This document shows, piece after piece, positions 57,090 to 64,000 of a stretch of 64,000 nt of DNA. How positions within the stretch are numbered: position 1 is the stretch's first letter; each line of letters begins with the position of its first letter. The position numbers and the translations under genes are program-made. The notes beneath the pieces were generated by a model, which saw nothing but the letters and a program-made list of their open reading frames with translations, was not told the origin of the DNA and did no database searches. Source of the stretch: Candidatus Aminicenantota bacterium (GTDB lineage Bacteria > Acidobacteriota > Aminicenantia > UBA2199); contig JAPKZK010000021.1 of assembly GCA_026393835.1 (NCBI GenBank), positions 124,001 through 188,000 of the forward strand, written 5' to 3'.

Positions 57090-59213
57090 TTATTTTTTTT
57101 CAGCAAAGGCCATATTACGGATAAGGGTTTCCGTATCGTAAGGCGCCTTATCGCCCTGCAAATACTTATGAAACCATTCCAGGTGGGCATTATAGTAGAC
57201 CGGCATGGATTTAACGCCGCTGGGCCAGTGGCCGTCATTTTTGAAAATGATCAACCGCGACGGCACGCCCATTTCCTGCAGGTCGGTGAAGAATTCCACG
57301 CTGTTGTGGTAAGGGACCCGGTAATCCCGTTCGCCCGTAATAATGAGGCACGGAGTTTTGAAGCTTTTCACATAGGATGAGGGAGAGACCTTTTCATAGA
57401 ATTCAGAGTTTTCCCAGGGTCTGATCCCGCCCATATCCCATTTGGGAAACCACAGTTCTTCCGTGCCGCTGTACATGCTGCGGGCATTATAAATGGCCAT
57501 CATGGTGGCTAACCCTTTAAAATATTTATTATGTCCTTCCAGCCAGTTTATGGCATATCCGCCCCAGGACCACCCCATGGCGCCCATTCGCTCGGCGTCC
57601 ACATAGGGCAATTTCGCCAGGTATTGGGCGACCTTGTCGATATCCTCCATTACGCGGCCGTTCCAATCCCCGGAAATGGCGTCGGTAAATTGTTGGCCGT
57701 AACCGGTGGAACCGTGGGGGTTGGGATAAGCGACGATATACCCGGACCCGGGATAAACCTGCCAATCCCCCCTGAAATTGTTCGTCCACTGCATCTGCGG
57801 CCCGCCGTGAATGTTTAATATAAGAGGATACTTTTTATTGGGATCGAAGCCGTGGGGTTTGACTACGAAAATATGGATTTGCTTACCTTCCGCCCCTACG
57901 GTCCAATGTTCTTCCGAAGGTCTGATGTCTACTTCTTCTTCGACTTTTTTATTAAAGAAGGTCAAGCGCTTAAGACTATTTGTTTGGCCGAAGCGGTAAC
58001 TCCATAACTCATAAGGTTCACCCGTGGCCGAACGGAGTAAGATCGCTTCCTTCCCATCCGGCGTAACCAGGAAACCGGCAATGGTCTGATGCTCAATGAT
58101 TTTTTCGACCCGGTTATCGGTGAGATTCAAGCGGTACATGGGGGTATACCCTTTTTCGTCCAGGGTAAAATAGATAGACCTCGAATCCGGGGACCAATTG
58201 AAATTACTCACCCAATTGTCGATGGCTTCGGTTAACACTTTAATTTGCTTATTCTTCAAATTATAGACGGCCAGCATTTTCTTTGACGACTCGCAGCCGG
58301 GGATTCTTTGGGTGATAAAGCCGATCCATTGGCCGTTGGGTGAAAAAGCCGGCGAACCGTCATGGGCTTTATTTTCCGCGGTGATATTGACCGGTTCCGC
58401 CTGGGGTGAATTCAAATCGATGAGAAAAAGGTCCTGGTTGGTGGAATGGGCCAGGTTTTTCTCATGATTGGACACGATGCAGACCGTGTTCCCATCGGGC
58501 GAAATATCATACTCGCCGCCGCCGGTTGAAAACGCCGGGTAATCCACCTGGCCTTTGGTAATCGCTTTCACTTTCTTTTCTGCCGGGTCGAGACAAAAGA
58601 GGTGGGAGTACTGCCAATCCCTGAAAGTAGTCCAATGCCGGAATAAGAGGGAATCGGCCATATGGGCCTGGACCGGTCCGCTTTCCAATTTCTCGGCCTT
58701 TTCTTTATTGCATTCATTCCATTGGCCTTCTTCCTTTTCCAGGCATTCGGGAAATACCGAAGAGGAAAATAATATCTTTTTGGCCCCATTGGGTCCTTTG
58801 CCCGGTTTGGGAGTTGAAATGCCGCTGTAGAAATCGGATACTTTCCGGGCTTCGCCGCCGTTGGCGTCCATTTCCCACAATTGATTCCCATCTTCCCGGT
58901 CCGATATGAAATAAATCTTTTTCCCGTCGGCGGACCAAAAGGGAGCGCTATCGGCGCTTTTATCGAAGGTGAGCTGTGTGGATTCCCCGGCGGCGAGGTT
59001 CAAGAGAAACACATCGCTGTTGGTTTTGCCTTCTTTAAGGTTGGATTCCGTCACGGAGAACAGTAATTTTTTCCCATCCGGGGAAATTTCCATCCCGCCG
59101 ATGCTCTTTAAGCGATAAAGATCATCGATGGCAAAGGGTTTCTTTTCAGCAGGGAAAAGGTTTAGTGAAAATACCAGGATTAATATGAAAATACATTTTG
59201 TTAAATGTCTCAT
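57090..59213 (-). CDS. S9-family prolyl oligopeptidase-like serine peptidase
   Basis: 707 residues with a signal peptide (1-22). The N-terminal beta-propeller has several SPDGKKLLFSV / FSPNGQWIGFIT / SPDSRSIYFTL repeats; the C-terminal alpha/beta hydrolase domain has GWSWGGY with nucleophile Ser549, an Asp near 629 in TGERDYRVP and His662 in NDGHWPSG. The segment LNIHGGPQMQWTNNFRGDWQVYPGSGYIVAYPNPHGSTGYGQQF is typical of S9C/acylaminoacyl-type peptidases. It should cleave small peptides in the periplasm. 49 bp upstream of the GNAT gene in the same direction; the gap carries a GCGAAG phrase repeat. Confidence 0.9.
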   Translation of the reverse strand: MRHLTKCIFILILVFSLNLFPAEKKPFAIDDLYRLKSIGGMEISPDGKKLLFSVTESNLKEGKTNSDVFLLNLAAGESTQLTFDKSADSAPFWSADGKKIYFISDREDGNQLWEMDANGGEARKVSDFYSGISTPKPGKGPNGAKKILFSSSVFPECLEKEEGQWNECNKEKAEKLESGPVQAHMADSLLFRHWTTFRDWQYSHLFCLDPAEKKVKAITKGQVDYPAFSTGGGEYDISPDGNTVCIVSNHEKNLAHSTNQDLFLIDLNSPQAEPVNITAENKAHDGSPAFSPNGQWIGFITQRIPGCESSKKMLAVYNLKNKQIKVLTEAIDNWVSNFNWSPDSRSIYFTLDEKGYTPMYRLNLTDNRVEKIIEHQTIAGFLVTPDGKEAILLRSATGEPYELWSYRFGQTNSLKRLTFFNKKVEEEVDIRPSEEHWTVGAEGKQIHIFVVKPHGFDPNKKYPLILNIHGGPQMQWTNNFRGDWQVYPGSGYIVAYPNPHGSTGYGQQFTDAISGDWNGRVMEDIDKVAQYLAKLPYVDAERMGAMGWSWGGYAINWLEGHNKYFKGLATMMAIYNARSMYSGTEELWFPKWDMGGIRPWENSEFYEKVSPSSYVKSFKTPCLIITGERDYRVPYHNSVEFFTDLQEMGVPSRLIIFKNDGHWPSGVKSMPVYYNAHLEWFHKYLQGDKAPYDTETLIRNMAFAEKK

Positions 59214-59366
59214 CGGACACCTCCATATCGTTTAATTGTTGGATAAATCTTTGAAATCTTATTTTACATAGAATCGTTTGGTTTTTCAAGCAGGGGCGAT
59301 GGTTTTTTGAATGATTGTATTTTTCTCTTTTCTATGATATCTTATCCGCTGGTTTGAGGTGATATC

Positions 59367-62300
59367 ATGAATCGAAAACGTTTGCCACTTGTTTTTTTTA
59401 GTATGATTATCTGTGTGACTGCTTTCCAGTCTGTTTATCCGCAACAACCCATCCAATATATATTAAAAATCGATAAAACGGGAAAAACAGCCGATATTCT
59501 CCTGAAGCACAAAGAGATAAAAATTTATCAAGAGCTGAATTCCTGCTACCTGGGCGTCACGGAAGAAAAAAATGTTCCCGGGCTGAAGGCCCTGGCTATT
59601 CCCTATAAGGTACTGGATAAAATAAGCGGGTCTACCGGGATCATGGATGGCGCTTTCCTGGTACACCTGCGGGACATAAGCTATCTATCCATATTAAAAC
59701 AGAACGGGACCGCCATCTCGGTTGAAGGGAATAATGTTTTATTCCTGCCATCCGGTTCACAACATCCCCGAAAAATGTTGCCCAATATATTCCGGGGCAT
59801 AAAAAAGCTCGGCGCCCCGGTAAAAATCGGGGCAATCCCCCTCTCGCTCTCCCCCGATCATATATCCGTGCTGAAGGCCATCAAGCAAATAGACCCTTTG
59901 ATCTCCGCAATGGTAAGCGCCGTAAGTAAAAATAATTTAAAAACTAATATACAAACCCTGCAAAATTTTGTAACCCGGGACGCAACCACCGATGAATGCG
60001 AAGAAGCCGGCGATTTCATAGCCGCTGCATTATTGCAATCTGGGGTCCAGGTAGAGGAAGACCCTTTTAATTTTGAAGGATACAGTTCCCGGAATATCGT
60101 CGGGTACTTGCCCGGCGTGACTGATCCGTCTTCGATAGTCATCATCGGCGCCCATTATGATTCCTATGCCGATCCCGATAGTAGGGAATCCGCGCCCGGG
60201 GCCGATGATAACGCCGGCGGGACCGCGGCGGTGTTGGAAGCAGCCAGGATTATGTCCCAATATTCCTTCGCTCATTCTATTAAATTTATTCTTTTTTCCG
60301 CGGAAGAATGGGGCCTGTACGGGAGCGACCATTATGCCCGGCAAGCCGCTGGAAGGGAAAATATCGTCGGTGTGATTAACCTGGATATGATCGCGTATAC
60401 GGATCATCTCCCCGAGGACCTGGATGTTATCGTCAATTTAAATTCGAAGTGGCTTGGAAACCTCTTAAAGACCGCGGCCCAAAATTATTCCAGTATAGAC
60501 GTTCTCACCACCCTTGACAATTGGGCTGATTACAGTGATCATTACTCTTTCTGGGATAGGGGGTTTCCCGCGGTTTTGTGCATCGAGGATTACGAAGATA
60601 CCAATCCCTATTATCATACAACCGGTGATACCATCGATACCATAAATCTTGATTTTGCCGCCGAAGCCGCCAGGGTCTGCCTTGCCGCCGCCGCGCAATT
60701 GGCCGAACCCGACGAGTCCCTTGTTTCTACTATCACCGTTACTTCGCCCAATGGCGGAGAAACCTGGACCGTTGGGAACTCTTATCCCATTACCTGGACT
60801 ACATCCGGCGCCGTGGGAAATGTAAACATCAAATATTCCACCAACAACGGTTCCAGTTGGACGACGCTAATCTCTTCCACCGACAATGACGGCTCTTATA
60901 CCTGGACCGTACCCAATGCCGTTTCAACCCAATGCAAGATTAAAATTAGCGGGGCGGCCGATAGTGACCCTTCAGATACAAGCAATGAGGCTTTTACCAT
61001 TGAGGCCGGTTTATCGCCTGCCATCGGTTTAAATCGAACGTTATTATATTTCGGCGGCCTGGAAACAGGAATTCATACCGGGGCCCAGGAAGTATGGATT
61101 CACAACAGCGGCGGCGGGACATTAAATTGGCAAACCGGCGACAATGCGGCCTGGCTCACCTGTGCCCCTGCCTCCGGTACAAACAACGGCATTATAACAG
61201 TATCCATCGATCCCGGCGGTCTCGCTGCCGGTACATATACCGGGATCATTTCCATTACCGGCACCAACGCTTCCAATTCACCCCAAACCGTTTCCGTCAC
61301 GTTGACCATAAAACCCGTTTCCCAGGATATGCCGCCATTCGGCGATTTTGCCACACCTTTAGATAACGCCGCCGTCAGCAGTAGTTTTGCCGTAACCGGT
61401 TGGGCGCTGGATGATACGGGAATCGAAAGCGTCAAAATCTATAGGGAAGCTGGGACTTCCCTGGTATTTATCGGCGACGCCGTGTTCATCAATGGGGCCC
61501 GCCCGGACGTGGAAACCGCGTATCCCAATTACCCTTATAAATACAAAACAGGATGGGGGTACATGCTGCTTTCCTATTTCCTGCCCGATGGGGGCAATGG
61601 AGTATATAAACTGCATGCGATCGCCGCCGACGCTTCGGGAAACAGCGCCACCCTTGGCGTTAAAACCATTACCGTCGATAATAACCATTCGGTAAAACCC
61701 TTTGGAACCATCGACGCCCCGGCCCAGGGCGGGTTGGTTTCATCCAGTTCATATATCAATTGGGGCTGGGTATTAACGCCGCAGCCCAATCATATCGCCG
61801 CCAACGGTTCTACCGTTAATGTATGGGTGGATGGCGTCAATAAAGGTCATCCCACCTATAATATCTATCGTTCCGATATCGCTTCACTATTTCCCGGTTA
61901 TGCCAATAGTAATGGGGCCATCGGTTATTTTTCCCTGGATACCGGCGCGTTGGAAAACGGTTTACATACAATTCAATGGAGCGCCTCAGACAGCGCCGGG
62001 AATGCCGATGGCATCGGGAGTCGATACTTTTTAATTAATAATTCCGCCGGGGATTTAAAGCAAGACGCCAGGTTTAAAGCAAACCCGTTGATAAAAGATA
62101 TGATGCAAATCGATAATATCCCTATAAATCCCGGGCCGGTTTGGTTGAAACAGGGTTATGACGATAATGATTTTCTAAGGGCCGTTTATACTGGCGAAAC
62201 AGGCCGCTGTACAATTCGGGTAAACGAATTGGAACGCATACAAATCCACCTGGATGATCCCATGGCGAATCGTTCGCTGTCCGGATTTTCAGGTTATATG

Positions 62301-62474
62301 ATTGTCAATAACCGGATGGAGTCTTTGCCGGTGGGTTCCACCTTCGACAGCCGGAAAGGAATTTTCTATTGGCAGCCGGGGCCGGGGTTTGTCGGCCAGT
62401 ACCGTTTTGTATTTATATTGAAAGAGGAAACAGGACAGATGAATCGTAAAGAGATAGTGGTAAGGATAAATTAG
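59367..62474 (+). CDS. Exported M28 zinc aminopeptidase with beta-sandwich tail
   Basis: 1035 residues. Signal peptide 1-24. Residues 25-200 are an N-terminal propeptide-like domain. The M28 domain (about 205-445) shows all five zinc/catalytic positions: GAHYDS (His ~262), GADDNAGG (Asp ~279), SAEEWGLYG (Glu-Glu ~311), NLDMIAYTD (Asp ~339) and YYHTTGD (His ~417). Then come a Ser/Thr-rich Ig-like domain (TVTSPNGGETWTVGNSYPITWT.., ~455-545), a BACON-like domain (LNRTLLYFGGLETG..NSGGGTLNWQTGDNAAWL.., ~550-650), Ig-like domains (~655-860) and a C-terminal putative-Ig domain. Likely secreted or surface-bound for peptide scavenging. The domain set is common in Acidobacteriota-like MAGs, as I recall. 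Confidence 0.88.
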   Translation: MNRKRLPLVFFSMIICVTAFQSVYPQQPIQYILKIDKTGKTADILLKHKEIKIYQELNSCYLGVTEEKNVPGLKALAIPYKVLDKISGSTGIMDGAFLVHLRDISYLSILKQNGTAISVEGNNVLFLPSGSQHPRKMLPNIFRGIKKLGAPVKIGAIPLSLSPDHISVLKAIKQIDPLISAMVSAVSKNNLKTNIQTLQNFVTRDATTDECEEAGDFIAAALLQSGVQVEEDPFNFEGYSSRNIVGYLPGVTDPSSIVIIGAHYDSYADPDSRESAPGADDNAGGTAAVLEAARIMSQYSFAHSIKFILFSAEEWGLYGSDHYARQAAGRENIVGVINLDMIAYTDHLPEDLDVIVNLNSKWLGNLLKTAAQNYSSIDVLTTLDNWADYSDHYSFWDRGFPAVLCIEDYEDTNPYYHTTGDTIDTINLDFAAEAARVCLAAAAQLAEPDESLVSTITVTSPNGGETWTVGNSYPITWTTSGAVGNVNIKYSTNNGSSWTTLISSTDNDGSYTWTVPNAVSTQCKIKISGAADSDPSDTSNEAFTIEAGLSPAIGLNRTLLYFGGLETGIHTGAQEVWIHNSGGGTLNWQTGDNAAWLTCAPASGTNNGIITVSIDPGGLAAGTYTGIISITGTNASNSPQTVSVTLTIKPVSQDMPPFGDFATPLDNAAVSSSFAVTGWALDDTGIESVKIYREAGTSLVFIGDAVFINGARPDVETAYPNYPYKYKTGWGYMLLSYFLPDGGNGVYKLHAIAADASGNSATLGVKTITVDNNHSVKPFGTIDAPAQGGLVSSSSYINWGWVLTPQPNHIAANGSTVNVWVDGVNKGHPTYNIYRSDIASLFPGYANSNGAIGYFSLDTGALENGLHTIQWSASDSAGNADGIGSRYFLINNSAGDLKQDARFKANPLIKDMMQIDNIPINPGPVWLKQGYDDNDFLRAVYTGETGRCTIRVNELERIQIHLDDPMANRSLSGFSGYMIVNNRMESLPVGSTFDSRKGIFYWQPGPGFVGQYRFVFILKEETGQMNRKEIVVRIN

Positions 62475-62609
62475 GGTTTGTATTCAAAACAAAAACTGCC
62501 CACGAATGACACCGATTAAAAAGATGAAAAAAAACAACCGCTAAGAACACTAAGGCGCGAAGTCGCGCGAAGGTTTTATCTTTGTATTTTGTATATGGGT
62601 ACAAAATAC

Positions 62610-62637
62610 TTGACAGTAAATTGTAGTTGTGTATAAT
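62610..62637 (+). promoter_or_regulatory. Full-consensus promoter, leaderless arrangement
   Basis: TTGACA (62610-62615), 16 bp, TATAAT (62632-62637), then 7 bases to ATG 62645. No ribosome-binding site fits between. Confidence 0.8.
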
Positions 62638-62644
62638 TTACAGC

Positions 62645-63811
62645 ATGAAACTAGAAAATCGATATTTATCCGAACCGGTTCAAGAAGACCTTTCAGAAAA
62701 GATGGTTTTTGTCGGCGGTCCCAGGCAGGTCGGCAAAACCACCCTGGCCAGGGATTGCGTCGCCTCAAAATACAAGTCAAGCTATTATAGCTGGGATAAA
62801 ATAGATCAAAGAAAAAAAGCCCTCAGGGGGGAATGGAGCCCGGATGTGGAATTAATCCTATTAGACGAATTTCACAAATACCGGGAATGGAAAAGTTGGA
62901 TAAAAGGCGAGTACGATGTATATAAAGACAAATACCGGTTCTTATTAACCGGCAGCGCCCGTTTGAATATCTATCGAAAAGGTGGAGATTCACTGCAAGG
63001 CCGGTATCATTATTACACGTTGCATCCCTTTACTTACGCTGAAATAAATGATTTCAAGCCCCAGGTCCAACCCGGGCAAGAGTTATCTTTTAAAGAGAAA
63101 GGAAATGGTCTGGATGCCCTTATGACTTATGGGGGGTTCCCTGAGCCGTTTATCAAGCAAGAGGCGCGGTTCCTGCGCCGGTGGAATAATGAACAAGTCG
63201 AACGGCTATTCAAGGAAGATGTCCGGGAATTAACCAATATCAAAGATATAGGTACATTAACCTTACTGGCCAATTTACTACCTGGAAAAGTAGCTTCAAT
63301 CCTGTCGATAAATTCCCTGGCCAATGATTTGCAGGTAAATTTCAGGACAGTTGCTAATTGGCTCGATGTATTCGAGACCTTTTATTATTGTTTCCGAATC
63401 GCGCCCTACCAGAGTAAAATGATCGCTTCGGTACGAAAAGAGAAGAAGTTATACCTGTGGAATTGGTCCAGGTTGGAAGAGGAAGGGCCGAAATTGGAAA
63501 ACCTGGTAGCCTTGCACTTGCTCAAGTACTGTGATTATTTGTATGATTATGAAGGGTGGAAGGTTTCCCTGTATTATTTAAGAGATTCCACGGGAAGGGA
63601 AGTCGATTTCTTGCTTACCCTTAACCAGGAGCCCTGGATTGCTATAGAGGTTAAGACCAAAGAAACCAAATTATCCGGCAGTTTGGTCTATTTTAAAGAA
63701 AAACTGGGAGTACCGTATTGTTATCAAATAGTTCACCGGTGTATGGACGAATTTATTAAAGGCGGAATACGTGTGATGCCGGTTGAGAAATTCCTTACTG
63801 CACTCATTTAA
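62645..63811 (+). CDS. AAA_14 / DUF4143 ATPase
   Basis: 388 residues from ATG 62645. Walker A GGPRQVGKT at 24-32, Walker B LILLDEFHKY at 70-79, sensor RFLLTGSARLNIYRKGGDSLQGRY at 98-121, YTLHPFTYAEI, then YGGFPEPFI and the DUF4143 half: SINSLANDLQVNFRTVANWLDVFETFYYCFRI (winged helix). The end TGREVDFLLTLNQEPWIAIEVKTKET has Asp and Glu-x-Lys spacing of a PD-(D/E)XK fold. These ATPases are common in archaea and anaerobes, of unknown role. The promoter geometry makes the mRNA leaderless. A group II intron end follows 7 bp after its stop. Confidence 0.88.
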   Translation: MKLENRYLSEPVQEDLSEKMVFVGGPRQVGKTTLARDCVASKYKSSYYSWDKIDQRKKALRGEWSPDVELILLDEFHKYREWKSWIKGEYDVYKDKYRFLLTGSARLNIYRKGGDSLQGRYHYYTLHPFTYAEINDFKPQVQPGQELSFKEKGNGLDALMTYGGFPEPFIKQEARFLRRWNNEQVERLFKEDVRELTNIKDIGTLTLLANLLPGKVASILSINSLANDLQVNFRTVANWLDVFETFYYCFRIAPYQSKMIASVRKEKKLYLWNWSRLEEEGPKLENLVALHLLKYCDYLYDYEGWKVSLYYLRDSTGREVDFLLTLNQEPWIAIEVKTKETKLSGSLVYFKEKLGVPYCYQIVHRCMDEFIKGGIRVMPVEKFLTALI

Positions 63812-63817
63812 CAAAAA

Positions 63818-63896
63818 GCAGGCCCAGTAGAGTAGAAGCGGGGGTTTCCCGCCCCCCTCATCGAACCGTACGTACAGATTTCCAGTATACGGCTCT
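63818..63896 (-). ncRNA. Group II intron 3' end (domains V and VI)
   Basis: On the minus strand 63895-63863 reads GAGCCGTATACTGG..GTACGTACGGTTC: a 33-nt domain V with the AGC catalytic triad and the closing GTACGG arm. Downstream, GGCGGG-AAAC-CCCCGC gives a domain VI hairpin ending TTCTACTCTAC at about 63821. The intron body and maturase lie to the right, beyond the window; on the minus strand, codons 64000-63947 end in a TGA and may be the last 17 residues of that protein (tentative). It sits just after the AAA_14/DUF4143 gene. Confidence 0.75.
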
Positions 63897-64000
63897 CGGC
63901 TAGTCTTCCTCCACAAAGGCATGCACAGTAAAGATTCGGTTTCGCATCAGAGATAGTTTAGCCCCCATCTTTTTAATCCAGCATAAAGGCTTTCATCCTC

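Noticed and set aside
1..64000. tRNA genes or rRNA genes
   Set aside because: I looked for TTCGA-n-CC T-arm patterns with acceptor stems and for conserved rRNA words and saw none convincing; a tRNAscan run would be needed to exclude a tRNA.

Overview
The window looks like chromosome of a Gram-negative (diderm), probably anaerobic heterotroph. The envelope genes include a TolC/adaptor/RND efflux operon, a YdbH-YnbE-YdbL type inter-membrane lipid operon and several signal-peptide or lipoprotein products. Redox genes are of the anaerobic kind: a molybdopterin Fe-S oxidoreductase and a DUF362/ferredoxin protein. Exported multi-domain peptidases, a parallel beta-helix protein with a dockerin-like tail, many AAA/STAND ATPases and wide repeat-filled gaps would fit an Acidobacteriota/Aminicenantota-like lineage. 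That placement is a guess and no marker gene here settles it. Consensus sigma-70 promoters (TTGAnn, 16-17 bp, TAnnnT) can be read in front of many genes.

Layout, left half. 1-5.2 kb: a partial EEP-family hydrolase, the ydbL-ynbE-ydbH operon and an EamA transporter. 5.2-8.3 kb: a repeat zone with two 21/42-bp-period arrays, a truncated TPR gene and a leaderless AAA ATPase. 8.3-17.2 kb: a signalling and probable conflict island. It holds a three-PAS histidine kinase with a divergent H-box, a receiver protein, a second kinase that looks like a deletion derivative of the first, a SIR2-TIR fusion, and an nSTAND-type ATPase with 14 WD40 repeats starting 1 bp after the fusion. 17.4-19.5 kb: a promoter, hairpin leader and three genes (beta-propeller, CPDC thioredoxin-like protein, small exported two-cysteine peptide) resembling the NVEALA-peptide gene sets of Bacteroidota. 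19.8-33.3 kb: mostly housekeeping and accessory metabolism (YVTN propeller, M20 peptidase, CapA, AAA-PD-(D/E)XK protein, dgkA, ATL, MFS, DUF1003, class D beta-lactamase, YegP, DUF362, cysC), ending with a candidate small RNA.

Layout, right half. 33.4-36.2 kb: a GspF-like gene, RNase P RNA and an NtrC-type regulator on one strand; the 5' end of the RNase P RNA overlaps the last codons of the regulator. 36.3-39.5 kb: the beta-helix/dockerin protein and the molybdopterin oxidoreductase. 39.6-48.8 kb: the most accessory stretch. It has three more 21/42-bp arrays, a DUF433/PIN-like toxin-antitoxin pair, decayed KilA-N and other remnants, a HicB-like gene, and a 1530-residue protein in which two UrtA-like ligand-binding domains flank HEAT repeats, a membrane segment and a NACHT-like NTPase. 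48.8-62.5 kb: tRNA deacylase, RND efflux operon, AmpG-like permease, GNAT, S9 peptidase and a large M28 peptidase. The right edge has a second leaderless ATPase (AAA_14/DUF4143) followed by the 3' end (domains V and VI) of a group II intron on the minus strand.

Three themes recur. First, there are several NTPase-based sensor/effector proteins (SIR2-TIR plus STAND-WD40, SBP-HEAT-NACHT-SBP, AAA-nuclease). Second, five unrelated-sequence tandem arrays all keep a 21-bp or 42-bp period, often with internal dyads. Third, palindromic and phrase-like repeats are dispersed through almost every long gap.
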